Origin: Paenibacillus sambharensis | Lineage (GTDB): Bacteria; Bacillota; Bacilli; Paenibacillales; Paenibacillaceae | Direction of reading: 5' to 3' | NCBI RefSeq assembly: GCF_003233845.1 | Contig: NZ_QKRB01000057.1 | Coordinates: 62,001 to 126,000 of the forward strand | DNA length: 64,000 bases | Shown here: positions 54,859 to 63,910 of the stretch, one piece after another | Layout of the letters: the number at the start of each line of letters is the position of its first letter | Numbering within the stretch: the first letter of the stretch is position 1 | Position numbers and translations under genes: made by a program | The notes under the pieces: model-generated | Told to the model about the DNA's origin: nothing | Database searches by the model: none | What the model saw: the letters and a program-made list of their open reading frames with translations, nothing else

Positions 54859-56004
54859 TTGAAGCAAATATCGATTCTTGGTTCTACCGGTTCCATTGGT
54901 ACGCAGACGCTTGATGTAATCGCGAATGACCCTAGACAGTATCAGGTTGCCGGCCTTGCAGCAGGAACGAATGTCCAGCTGCTGGTGGAGCAGGCGCTGC
55001 GTTTTCACCCTAAGAAAGTCAGTCTCGCAACCAGAGACGCAGCCGAGGAAGCCAGGGGTATGCTGCCTGCCGGGATTAAGGTGCTGTATGGTGAAGAAGG
55101 CCTCGATGAGGTTGCCGCTGATACAGGTGCTGACTGTGTCGTGACCGCTCTTGTCGGCAGCCAAGGGCTGCGCTCAACAATGGCGGCCATAAATGCAGGA
55201 GCCAGGATAGGGCTCGCGAACAAGGAAACGCTTGTGACGGCAGGGCACCTCGTGATGCGGCAGGCTGCCGACAAGGGTGTGGATATTTTGCCGGTAGACA
55301 GTGAGCATTCGGCCATTTATCAATGCCTGAACGGGGAGAATAGAGCGGAAGTCAAGAAGATAACACTCACCGCTTCCGGCGGTTCCTTCCGGGATAAGAG
55401 CCGTCAGGAGCTGGAAGGGGTAACGGTCGAACAGGCGCTGCGTCATCCGAACTGGTCAATGGGCTCCAAGATCACCATTGATTCGGCTACCATGGTGAAC
55501 AAAGGTCTCGAAGTAATCGAAGCCCACTGGCTGTTCGGTGCGGGCTATGACGACTTGGATGTCCTGCTTCACCCGGAGAGCATCATTCATTCTTATGTCG
55601 AATTTGTCGATAATAGTGTTATTGCTCAGCTCGGCTGGCCGGACATGCGAATTCCAATTCAATATGCCCTCTCATATCCGCATCGGAGGCCATCGCCGAC
55701 AGAACCGCTTGATCTGGCACAGCTTGGGAGTCTGAATTTCCGCAAGATGGACTTCGAACGGTATCCGTGTCTCAGAATGGCATTTGAATGCGGCCGTGCC
55801 GGCCAGTCAGCTCCCGCTGTTTACAATGCGGCGAACGAGGTGGCGGTTGCAAGGTTTCTGAGTGGAGAGATCAGCTTCCTGGCCATCGAGCAGGTGATAG
55901 AGCGTGTGCTCTCACGCCACGAGGCATGTAATCTTCCAGATCTTGCCGCCATTGCGGAAGTGGATGGATGGGCACGCAGAGAAGCGGCAGCGCTCAATAT
56001 ATAA
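54859..56004 (+). CDS. dxr: 1-deoxy-D-xylulose 5-phosphate reductoisomerase
   Basis: 381-residue enzyme of the MEP isoprenoid pathway. The NADPH motif is SILGSTGSIGTQTLDVI. Metal/substrate blocks are LANKETLVTAGHLV, LPVDSEHSAIYQCL, LTASGGSFRDKSRQEL, HPNWSMGSKITIDSATMVNKGLEVIEAHWLF, and the later YNAANEVAVARFL. Start TTG 54859 follows TAGGAGGA. With uppS it supplies precursor and carrier for wall lipids. A small hairpin CGCAGAT/ATCTGCG (56010-56027) follows the stop. Confidence 0.97.
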   Translation: MKQISILGSTGSIGTQTLDVIANDPRQYQVAGLAAGTNVQLLVEQALRFHPKKVSLATRDAAEEARGMLPAGIKVLYGEEGLDEVAADTGADCVVTALVGSQGLRSTMAAINAGARIGLANKETLVTAGHLVMRQAADKGVDILPVDSEHSAIYQCLNGENRAEVKKITLTASGGSFRDKSRQELEGVTVEQALRHPNWSMGSKITIDSATMVNKGLEVIEAHWLFGAGYDDLDVLLHPESIIHSYVEFVDNSVIAQLGWPDMRIPIQYALSYPHRRPSPTEPLDLAQLGSLNFRKMDFERYPCLRMAFECGRAGQSAPAVYNAANEVAVARFLSGEISFLAIEQVIERVLSRHEACNLPDLAAIAEVDGWARREAAALNI

Positions 56005-56033
56005 GGGGACGCAGATCGTCATCTGCGGTTCTC

Positions 56034-56061
56034 TTGTATCGGCCGATGGAATAATGATAAT
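56034..56061 (+). promoter_or_regulatory. Candidate promoter of rseP
   Basis: TTGTAT (56034-56039) and GATAAT (56056-56061) are 16 bases apart, just after the hairpin following dxr and 40 bases before rseP. Confidence 0.45.
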
Positions 56062-56100
56062 CTAAGTACAGGCCGTTACGAACAGGAGGCTGCTTCGAAG

Positions 56101-57375
56101 ATGGGAATGGTTCAAGTCGTATTATTGACCGTGCTTGTGTTTTTTGTGATCGTTTCAATACATGAGTGGGGTCACTTATATTTTGCTAAACGGGCCGGTA
56201 TCTTGGTTCGGGAATTCGCGATCGGCTTCGGTCCGAAGCTGTTTTCGCTGAAGCGGGGAGAGACGAGGTATACACTGCGTCTTATTCCGGCAGGCGGGTT
56301 TATCCGCATGGCTGGGGAGGACCCCGAAATTGTCGAGGTTCAGCCCGGGCAGACGGTAGCCGTAAGGCTGACGAACGGCGCTGTCACCAGGGTGTATCTT
56401 GACCGGCTGGATGAACGGAGCAATGTGGTGCGCGGTGAAGTGGTTTCCATTGATCTTGAGCACGCACTGCAAATTGTTCTGGATGTCGACGGGGAGAAGG
56501 AGCGGTTTGGCGTTGACCGGAAGGCAGAGATCGTAGCTCGCGGACGAGAGACGCAGATCGCTCCGTTTGACCGCCAATTCGGAAGCAAGACTGTCGGCCA
56601 GCGTGCGCTGGCGATTTTTGCCGGTCCTGCAATGAACTTTGTGCTTGCGTTCGTGCTGTTCATGGCCTATATTCAGATGTCAGGGGTGCCTGTTGACAAC
56701 CCGGATAAGCTGCTTATTGGCGAAGTTGTTGCCGGAGCGCCTGCTTCCAAGGCAGGTCTGCAGGTGGGTGACGAGATTAGAAGCATTAACGGGGAAGCGA
56801 TCGGAACCGATTATGACAAGATGATCGATCTGATCGGAAAGTCCGCTGAGAAGCCGATGAATTGGGTCATCGTCCGGAATAACAGTGTAATGGAAATAGA
56901 AGTGACACCAGCTTTTGATAAAGAAGCCCAAATGGGTAAGGTCGGCGTTTCCGCTGGATATCCCACGCGAGCTGCCGGTATTGTCGAGACGGTAACCTTT
57001 GCTGGAAAAGCCATGAAAAATACGACCGTATTGATCATGGAAATGTTCCAAAAGCTTATCATGGGTGATTTCAAGCTCGATGATCTGGGCGGACCGGTTA
57101 AGACAGCGAAATTCACAGGGGAAATAGCTGCCAAAGGGATTGAACAGCTGACATCCTGGACGGCAATCCTGAGCTTGTATCTGGGCATCTTCAATCTGCT
57201 GCCCGTGCCGGCACTTGATGGAAGCCGGTTGATTTTCCTCGGAATTGAGGCGGTTAGAGGCAGACCGATTGATCCGAACAGGGAAAGTATGGTTCACTTT
57301 ATCGGCTTTGCCATGCTGATGCTGCTGATGCTGGCCGTAACGTATAATGATATACTGAATTTGATACAGGGTTAA
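56101..57375 (+). CDS. rseP: Site-2 intramembrane metalloprotease RseP (RasP)
   Basis: 424 residues. Zinc ligands H21 and H25 with E22 in VSIHEWGHLYFAKRAG lie in the first membrane helix. One PDZ domain lies in the middle (LLIGEVVAGAPASKAGLQVGDEIRSINGEAI). The second catalytic motif is NLLPVPALDGSRL, followed by a last helix. It cleaves anti-sigma factors and leftover signal peptides in the membrane. A segment of about 80 residues (about 95-170) between the first helices and PDZ is charged. Start ATG 56101 after AGGAGGC. It ends at a terminator before proS. Confidence 0.96.
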   Translation: MGMVQVVLLTVLVFFVIVSIHEWGHLYFAKRAGILVREFAIGFGPKLFSLKRGETRYTLRLIPAGGFIRMAGEDPEIVEVQPGQTVAVRLTNGAVTRVYLDRLDERSNVVRGEVVSIDLEHALQIVLDVDGEKERFGVDRKAEIVARGRETQIAPFDRQFGSKTVGQRALAIFAGPAMNFVLAFVLFMAYIQMSGVPVDNPDKLLIGEVVAGAPASKAGLQVGDEIRSINGEAIGTDYDKMIDLIGKSAEKPMNWVIVRNNSVMEIEVTPAFDKEAQMGKVGVSAGYPTRAAGIVETVTFAGKAMKNTTVLIMEMFQKLIMGDFKLDDLGGPVKTAKFTGEIAAKGIEQLTSWTAILSLYLGIFNLLPVPALDGSRLIFLGIEAVRGRPIDPNRESMVHFIGFAMLMLLMLAVTYNDILNLIQG

Positions 57376-57378
57376 ACG

Positions 57379-57424
57379 AAACGCCTGCTGACCAGGGCTG
57401 CATGAGCCGGCGCAGGCGTTTTGA
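57379..57424 (+). terminator. Terminator between rseP and proS
   Basis: AAACGCCTGC (57379-57388) pairs with GCAGGCGTTT (57412-57421) around a 23-base loop, followed by TTGAGC. The short T-run suggests partial termination. Confidence 0.6.
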
Positions 57425-57459
57425 GCTCATTTTTGTCAGAATGGGGCTGGGAGGCACTT

Positions 57460-58908
57460 ATGTCGAAGGATAAGCAGTTTGTAACCGAAATTACACCGCA
57501 GGGTGAGGATTTCTCAAGATGGTATATCGATGTCATCAAGAAAGCAGAGCTGATGGATTATTCTCCTGTCCGCGGCTGTATTGTGTTCAGGCCGGAAGGC
57601 TACGAGATCTGGGAGAATATCCAGCGTGATCTGGACCGCCGTTTCAAGGAAACCGGTCACCGCAACGCCTATTTTCCACTCTTCATTCCCGAGAGCTTCT
57701 TCCAGAAGGAGAAGGAGCATGTTGAGGGCTTTAATCCTGAACTGCCATGGGTAACCGAGGCTGCCGGAGAGAAGCTTGAGGAGCGTCTTGCCATCCGTCC
57801 GACCTCGGAGACGATGTTCGGTCATATGTATGCCAAGTGGATTCAGTCCTACCGTGATCTGCCTGTGCTGATTAATCAGTGGGCTAACGTGGTGCGCTGG
57901 GAGAAGCGTACCCTGCCATTCTTGAGAACAAGTGAGTTCTTGTGGCAGGAAGGCCACACAGCGCATGAAACGGAAGAAGAGGCACGGCAGGAAACGATGC
58001 AGATGCTGGAGATCTACCGTGACTTTGTTGAGGAGTTTCTTGCGATTCCGGTCGTTATGGGGCAGAAGACGCCTTCAGAGAAGTTTGCTGGCGCGGTTGA
58101 TACCTACTCGATTGAAGCGATGATGAAGGACGGCCGTGCAGTCCAGGCGGGCACATCACATTTTATGGGTACTAACTTCGCTGTTGCCTTCGATATCAAG
58201 TACCTGGACCGCAGCAACAATCTGCAGTTTGCTCATACGACGTCCTGGGGGGTTAGCACCAGGCTGATCGGTGCGATGATTATGGTGCATGGCGACGACC
58301 GGGGGCTTGCACTTCCGCCGAAGGTAGCGCCGACACAGGTTATTATGATTCCAATCGGACCGCCGAAGACACGTGAACAGGTTGTTGGCCGGGTGGACGA
58401 GCTGTATCGCGAACTGAAGCAGGCAGGCATCCGGGTGCGTGTGGATGACCGGGCGGACGTCAGTCCGGGCTGGAAGTTCAATGAATATGAAATGCGCGGC
58501 GTTCCGCTGCGTCTTGAACTTGGTCCGCGTGATATGGAGAATGGACAAGTGGTGCTTGTCTCCCGTATTACGGGCGAGAAGCGTATAGTGGCGCAGGATC
58601 GTCTGGCAGAAGAAGTTACGTCCATGCTGGAGGAAATTCAGCACGATATGTTCGAGAAGGCCAAGGCGTTCCGTGAGGAAAACTTCAAATCACTGGACAC
58701 GCTGGATGAGATGAAGGCTTTCCTTGAAGACAAGCGTGGCTTCGTAGAAGCTGGATGGTGCGGTTCGGAAGCTTGCGAACGCCAGGTTAAGGAAGAGACA
58801 GGCGCAACAAGCCGCAACATTCCGTTCAAGCCGACAGCCGAGAAGTCAAGCTGTCTGGTCTGCGGAGACAAGGCGAAACACACGGTCGTGTTTGCCCGCG
58901 CCTATTGA
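57460..58908 (+). CDS. proS: Prolyl-tRNA synthetase, short archaeal/eukaryote-type (ProS type 3)
   Basis: 482 residues. It charges tRNA-Pro with proline. The N-terminus (FVTEITPQGEDFSRWYIDVIKKAEL) and class II motifs (RWEKRTLPFLRTSEFLWQEGHTAH; GVSTRLIGAMIMVHGDDRGLALPPKVAP) are of the archaeal/eukaryotic-like type. The INS editing domain of the standard bacterial enzyme (B. subtilis ProS, 564 residues, same locus) is absent. The C-terminal zinc-binding-like region has CGSEACERQ and SSCLVCGDKAKHTVVFARAY. Start ATG 57460 follows GGGAGG. polC follows at 38 bases. Confidence 0.95.
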   Translation: MSKDKQFVTEITPQGEDFSRWYIDVIKKAELMDYSPVRGCIVFRPEGYEIWENIQRDLDRRFKETGHRNAYFPLFIPESFFQKEKEHVEGFNPELPWVTEAAGEKLEERLAIRPTSETMFGHMYAKWIQSYRDLPVLINQWANVVRWEKRTLPFLRTSEFLWQEGHTAHETEEEARQETMQMLEIYRDFVEEFLAIPVVMGQKTPSEKFAGAVDTYSIEAMMKDGRAVQAGTSHFMGTNFAVAFDIKYLDRSNNLQFAHTTSWGVSTRLIGAMIMVHGDDRGLALPPKVAPTQVIMIPIGPPKTREQVVGRVDELYRELKQAGIRVRVDDRADVSPGWKFNEYEMRGVPLRLELGPRDMENGQVVLVSRITGEKRIVAQDRLAEEVTSMLEEIQHDMFEKAKAFREENFKSLDTLDEMKAFLEDKRGFVEAGWCGSEACERQVKEETGATSRNIPFKPTAEKSSCLVCGDKAKHTVVFARAY

Positions 58909-58946
58909 TTAAGATATAGCAGCACAGCAGTATGGGGGAGGAAGCA

Positions 58947-61900
58947 ATGAGCCACACGGGGGATAAACGCCAGCGGTTTGAGCTGCTGCTTCAGCAGGCG
59001 GGCTTGCCGGAAGAGGTTATGAACACCTATTTTGGAGATGGATATATCGATCATGTGGCCGTTAGCGCAAATAACCGGGAATGGACGTTTTGCATCCGCA
59101 AAACGTCCATACTGCCTTATAAGGCATACCGTTTGTTCTGCGAATCGGTACGCAAGAAGCTTGGACATATCGCTGACATTTCATTTGTTCTGGATTACGA
59201 GACAGCCATCACGACCGATCAGGTACTGACAGCCTACTGGGATTATTTCGTGGAGTGGGCCCAGCAGGAGATGGCTTCGGTAAACGGCTGGCTGGGCAAA
59301 GCCAAGTTCGAGGCCGAGGGTGAGCTGCTGACGCTTACGCTGCTTGATGACACCACGCTCGAGATGGCCCGCAAGAAGAGGATTGATGAGGAAGCAGTCC
59401 GTTTCTTCAACCGGTATTTCAAGCGTACCTGCAAGGTCAAGCTTGCTGCTGGCCGGTATGGCCAGGAGGAATACGAGAAGTTCACCCAGAAGCGGGTACA
59501 GGAAGAGCGAGAGGTCGTTCAGCAGATTATGGCCAGCGTGCAATCCGAACCGCCTGATGATAGCGGCGAAGCGCCGGAGCGGCTGGTCGTCGGTTATGAC
59601 ATTCGGGAAGAGCCTGTACCGATCATCCGAATTCAAGAGGAAGAGAAGAAGATCACCGTACAGGGGGCCGTGTTTGGGCTTGAGTCCAAGGAGCTCCGCA
59701 ATGGCAGCACACTGTTTACCTTCAATGTGACGGACTTCACCGACTCGATTATGATGAAGATGTTCGCGAAGACCAAGGACGATGTGAAGATGCTGAGCCT
59801 GCTTGCCAATGGCAAGTGGATTCGGGCCCGCGGCCGTGTTGAATACGACCGGTTTATGATGGAGCCTGAGCTGGTGATGATGCCTAACGATCTTCACGAG
59901 GTTAAAGCGCCGCCGGAGCGAATGGATGATGCTAAGGAGAAGCGTGTTGAATTTCATCTGCATACAACCATGAGCACCATGGATGCGGTGACACCAGTGG
60001 ATGCTTATATCAAGACGGCAGCCAAGTGGGGACATCAAGCGATAGCGATCACCGATCACAGCGGGGTTCAAAGTTATCCGGAAGCCTATAAAGCTGCGAA
60101 GAAGAATAACATGAAAGTGCTGTTCGGACTGGAAGCCAATGTCGTGAACGATTCCGTTCCGATGGTTATTAATCCGCGCGAAGAAGATCTGCAGACGGCC
60201 GAATATGTTGTGTTCGATATTGAGACAACGGGCTTGTCGATCATTAACAACAAAATCATCGAGCTTGCAGGCGTCAAGATGCGGGAGGGGAAGGAGATTG
60301 ACCGCTTCTCAACCTTTATTAATCCGCATGAGAAAATCCCTTATCATATTCAGCAGCTGACCAATATTAACGATGAGATGGTCAGAGATGCGCCGGAGCT
60401 TGAACCTAAGCTGCGAGAGTTTGTTGAATTCATTGGCGATGCCGTACTGGTTGCGCATAACGCCCGGTTTGATATCGGTTTTATTCAAGCAAACTGCAAG
60501 GCGATCGGGATTCCCGAGGTCATGAACCCGGTGCTCGATACATTGGAGCTTGCCCGCTTCATCCATCCAAGTATGAAAAATCACCGTCTGAATACTTTGG
60601 CGGACAAATATAAAGTCAGTCTCGACAACCACCACCGGGCGATTGACGACTCGATCGCGCTTGGAGGCGTGCTGTTTGGCCTGATTGCTGACGCAGCTGC
60701 CCGCAATATTACCGGCCTTCATCAGCTTAATGATTATGTAGGGCTGGATTTCTCGAATAGCCGTCCTTTTCACTGCGGCATCTACGCGCTGAATGCAGTC
60801 GGCAAGAAAAATTTATTCAAGCTTGTGTCTCTTTCGCATACGGAATACTTCAAGCGTGTAGCCTGTATTCCCAAATCCAAGCTCGTTGAGCTGCGCGAAG
60901 GCCTTCTCGTCATCTCGGGCTGCGAGAAGGGTGAATTCTTCGAAACGGTGCTGAACAAGACGATAGAGGAGGCGGAGGAGACAGCACGGTTCTATGATGT
61001 GCTGGAGATTCAGCCGGTCGGCTTCTACATGCACCTGGTTGACAAAGGACTGGTCGGCAGCCGGGCCGAGATCGAGCAGGCAATCCGGCGTGTATGCGAA
61101 ATCGGCTACAAGCTCGGTAAGCCGGTCATTGCAACGGGAAATGTGCATTATCTGAATCCGCGGGACAAGATGTACCGCGATATTACCATTCACGGCATTA
61201 CGGGCTTTAGTCCGCTTAAGGATATCCGCAAGCCGGATGCGCATTTCCGCACAACGAATGAGATGCTGGAGGAATTCAAGTTCCTTGGTGAGGAGAAGGC
61301 ATACGAGGTCGTGGTCACGAACACGATCGAGCTGGCGGACCGGTTCGAAGCGTTCGAAATGTTCCCGGATCAGCCGTTCTTCCCTGTTATCGAGGGTGCC
61401 GACGAGGAAATGCGCGAAACCTGCTATAACACAGCGAGCAGCCTGTATGGCGATCCAATTCCCGAAGTTGTAACCGAACGGCTGGAGCGGGAGCTGATTC
61501 CGATTATCAAGGCAGGCTTCTCGGCTCTGTATCTTATTTCACAGCGGCTTGTTAAGAAGTCAAACGATGACGGTTATCTGGTCGGCTCCCGGGGGTCCGT
61601 CGGTTCCTCCGTTGTAGCCATGATGCTCGGAATCTCGGAGGTAAATCCGCTGCCGCCGCATTATTTGTGCAGGTCGTGCAAGCATTCCGAATGGTTTACA
61701 GACGGCAGCGTTCCTAGCGGCTTCGACCTTCCGAATAAGGACTGTCCAAGCTGCGGGGCGCCGATGAAGGGTGACGGACAGGACATTCCGTTCGAGACGT
61801 TCCTCGGCTTCAAGGGCGACAAGGTGCCGGATATCGACTTGAACTTCTCGGGAGAATACCAGCCGCATGCGCACAACTATACCAAGGTATTGTTCGGCGA

Positions 61901-63251
61901 GAAGAGCGTATTCCGGGCCGGAACGATCGGTACGGTTGCCGAGAAGACGGCTTACGGCTTTGCGAAGAAGTATGAAGAGGACCAAGGGAAAAAATGGCGC
62001 GGCGCCGAGCTCAATCGCCTGGCGGGCGGCTGTACAGGCGTCAAGCGGAGCACCGGGCAGCATCCCGGCGGCATTGTGGTCGTTCCCGATTATATCGAGG
62101 TTGAGGATATTACGCCCGTCCAGTTTCCGGCGGATGATACAAGCGCCGAATGGAAGACGACCCACTTTGACTACCATGCTTTCGATGCGAACCTGCTGAA
62201 GCTTGATATACTGGGACACGATGATCCGACGATGATGCGGATGCTGCAGGATCTCACTGGCGTGGACCCGACGACGATTCCAATGAATGATCCGAAGGTT
62301 ATGAGCATGTTCAACTCCACGACGGCACTCGGCGTTACACCCGAACAGATCCGTACACCGGTCGCTACCTATGGCGTTCCGGAGATGGGGACGAAGTTCG
62401 TCCGCCAGATGCTGCAGGAAACGCAGCCTTCAAGCTTTGCCGACCTCCTGCAGATTTCGGGACTCTCACACGGTACCGGCGTCTGGCTCGGCAATGCGCA
62501 GGAGCTCATTAAGAATGGAACCTGCAACATCAAGACAGTTATCGGCTGTCGTGACGATATCATGCTGTATCTGATTTATAAGGCGGGCATGGATGCAGGA
62601 CTGGCCTTTAAAATTACCGAGAGCGTCCGGAAGGGTAAAGGACTCACGCCGGAGTGGATTGATGAGATGAAGCGCTGCAAGGTGCCGCAGTGGTACATTG
62701 ACTCCTGCCTGCGCATCGAGTATATGTTCCCGAAGGCGCATGCCGCCGCTTACGTTATTTCCGCTGTGCGCACAGCTTACTTTAAGCTCTACCATCCGAT
62801 AGCCTATTACGCGACCTATTTTACCGTTCGTGCGGAGGATTTTGATCTGGAGCTGCTCTGCCAGGGATATGATGCAATCAAGAAGAAACTGATTGAAATC
62901 GAAGAGAAGGGCTTCCAGGCGCTGCCGAAAGAAAAGAACATGATATCGATTCTGGAGATGGCGCTCGAAATGACAGCCCGCGGCTTCTCCTTCAAGCCGA
63001 TTGATCTGTACCGCTCGGATGCCACTAAGTTCCTGATTGACGGTGATTCCCTGATTCCCCCGTTTGCAGCGGTGGGCGGAATCGGCGACAATGCGGCCCG
63101 AAATATTGCGGCGGCAAGAGAAGAAGGCGACTTTTTGTCCGTGGAGGACTTCCAGCAGAAGTCCCGTGCTTCCAAGACAATTGTCGAGCTGCTGGCTGGC
63201 ATGGGCTGCTTCCGGGGGCTGCCGGAATCCAATCAGCTGTCGCTGTTCTAG
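58947..63251 (+). CDS. polC: DNA polymerase III alpha subunit, Gram-positive type PolC
   Basis: 1434 residues, the replicative polymerase with built-in proofreading. Order: N-terminal domains (1-230); OB fold (about 235-330); PHP domain starting FHLHTTMSTMDAVTP near 335; a DEDDh exonuclease inserted at about 420-575 (VFDIETTGLS...VAHNARFDIGF...HHRAIDDSIALG); PHP remainder; then the polymerase. Near 905-930 a zinc-binding CRSCKHSEW...CPSCG is seen. The catalytic acidic motif is VPDIDLNFSGEY at about 958-970. The C-terminus has helix-hairpin-helix-type VGGIGDNAARNIAAAREEGDFLSVEDF. Start ATG 58947 follows GGGGGAGGA. Confidence 0.97.
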   Translation: MSHTGDKRQRFELLLQQAGLPEEVMNTYFGDGYIDHVAVSANNREWTFCIRKTSILPYKAYRLFCESVRKKLGHIADISFVLDYETAITTDQVLTAYWDYFVEWAQQEMASVNGWLGKAKFEAEGELLTLTLLDDTTLEMARKKRIDEEAVRFFNRYFKRTCKVKLAAGRYGQEEYEKFTQKRVQEEREVVQQIMASVQSEPPDDSGEAPERLVVGYDIREEPVPIIRIQEEEKKITVQGAVFGLESKELRNGSTLFTFNVTDFTDSIMMKMFAKTKDDVKMLSLLANGKWIRARGRVEYDRFMMEPELVMMPNDLHEVKAPPERMDDAKEKRVEFHLHTTMSTMDAVTPVDAYIKTAAKWGHQAIAITDHSGVQSYPEAYKAAKKNNMKVLFGLEANVVNDSVPMVINPREEDLQTAEYVVFDIETTGLSIINNKIIELAGVKMREGKEIDRFSTFINPHEKIPYHIQQLTNINDEMVRDAPELEPKLREFVEFIGDAVLVAHNARFDIGFIQANCKAIGIPEVMNPVLDTLELARFIHPSMKNHRLNTLADKYKVSLDNHHRAIDDSIALGGVLFGLIADAAARNITGLHQLNDYVGLDFSNSRPFHCGIYALNAVGKKNLFKLVSLSHTEYFKRVACIPKSKLVELREGLLVISGCEKGEFFETVLNKTIEEAEETARFYDVLEIQPVGFYMHLVDKGLVGSRAEIEQAIRRVCEIGYKLGKPVIATGNVHYLNPRDKMYRDITIHGITGFSPLKDIRKPDAHFRTTNEMLEEFKFLGEEKAYEVVVTNTIELADRFEAFEMFPDQPFFPVIEGADEEMRETCYNTASSLYGDPIPEVVTERLERELIPIIKAGFSALYLISQRLVKKSNDDGYLVGSRGSVGSSVVAMMLGISEVNPLPPHYLCRSCKHSEWFTDGSVPSGFDLPNKDCPSCGAPMKGDGQDIPFETFLGFKGDKVPDIDLNFSGEYQPHAHNYTKVLFGEKSVFRAGTIGTVAEKTAYGFAKKYEEDQGKKWRGAELNRLAGGCTGVKRSTGQHPGGIVVVPDYIEVEDITPVQFPADDTSAEWKTTHFDYHAFDANLLKLDILGHDDPTMMRMLQDLTGVDPTTIPMNDPKVMSMFNSTTALGVTPEQIRTPVATYGVPEMGTKFVRQMLQETQPSSFADLLQISGLSHGTGVWLGNAQELIKNGTCNIKTVIGCRDDIMLYLIYKAGMDAGLAFKITESVRKGKGLTPEWIDEMKRCKVPQWYIDSCLRIEYMFPKAHAAAYVISAVRTAYFKLYHPIAYYATYFTVRAEDFDLELLCQGYDAIKKKLIEIEEKGFQALPKEKNMISILEMALEMTARGFSFKPIDLYRSDATKFLIDGDSLIPPFAAVGGIGDNAARNIAAAREEGDFLSVEDFQQKSRASKTIVELLAGMGCFRGLPESNQLSLF

Positions 63252-63283
63252 CCTGAAAACGGAAGAGGCCATTTTCATTTGTC

Positions 63284-63312
63284 TTGTCACTATAGACTGG
63301 TTATGCTATAAT
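63284..63312 (+). promoter_or_regulatory. Strong sigma-A promoter of the rimP-nusA operon
   Basis: TTGTCA (63284-63289) and TATAAT (63307-63312) are 17 bases apart with extended TGC at 63304-63306. The predicted start is near 63319, giving a leader of about 100 bases. Confidence 0.85.
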
Positions 63313-63346
63313 TTTTCTGGTAATGCTGTTGATATTGTGTCTGCAG

Positions 63347-63368
63347 AAGAGTGGGGAAACCCACTCTT
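63347..63368 (+). promoter_or_regulatory. GAAA-capped hairpin in the rimP leader
   Basis: AAGAGTGGG and CCCACTCTT form a perfect 9-bp stem with a GAAA tetraloop. An outer GCAGA (63343-63347) can pair with TCTGC (63378-63382). A TTACGTTTTG tail follows, so it may act as an attenuator or as a protein-binding leader. Confidence 0.55.
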
Positions 63369-63421
63369 TACGTTTTGTCTGCGGACCTTTAGAAATATTT
63401 CCCCCGGGAGGTCACACATTG

Positions 63422-63883
63422 GTGAGCAAAGCTAATATAAAATCCACTGTCGATGAGATGGTTCGTCCGTACATAGAAGATAACGGGTTTGAACTGGTTG
63501 ATATCGAGTACGTCAAGGAGGGAAGCAACTTTTTCCTCCGCATTTTTGTAGATAAAGAAGGCGGTATCGATATTGACGAGTGCGGCCGGATCAGTGAGTA
63601 CGTCAGCGAACGTCTCGATCAGGAGGATCCGATCTCAGATGCGTATTTTCTCGAGGTCTCTTCACCGGGTGCAGAGCGTCCGCTCAAGAAACCGGAAGAC
63701 ATGGCGAAGGCGGTCGGAAAGCATGTCTTTATTACAACTTACGAGCCAATCGGTGGCCTCAAGGAATTCGAAGGCAAGCTGCTTTCGTTTGACGGGGATG
63801 AAGCAGTAGTGGAAGCGGGCAAGAAGAAACACACCTTACCTTACGCCAAGATTGCCAGCGCGCGCTTGGCTATCGTGTTTTAA
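63422..63883 (+). CDS. rimP: Ribosome maturation factor RimP
   Basis: 153 residues. Signatures are ELVDIEYVKEGSNFFLRIFVDKEGGIDIDECGRISEYVSERLD, FLEVSSPGAERPLKK and FITTYEPIGGLKEFEGKLLSFD. It acts in 30S maturation. Start GTG 63422 (MSKANIKS) lies 9 bases after GGGAGGT; the adjacent TTG 63419 is possible. The first gene of the rimP-nusA operon. Confidence 0.96.
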   Translation: MSKANIKSTVDEMVRPYIEDNGFELVDIEYVKEGSNFFLRIFVDKEGGIDIDECGRISEYVSERLDQEDPISDAYFLEVSSPGAERPLKKPEDMAKAVGKHVFITTYEPIGGLKEFEGKLLSFDGDEAVVEAGKKKHTLPYAKIASARLAIVF

Positions 63884-63910
63884 TTTGTTGAGAGGGGGAG
63901 CAACTTTCCA

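Noticed and set aside
57376-57459. T-box riboswitch upstream of proS
   Set aside because: Only 84 bases lie between rseP and proS and they hold a plain terminator; there is no room for a T-box.
59181-60071. 296-codon minus-strand ORF within polC
   Set aside because: Antisense shadow of PolC, with atypical composition and no domain.
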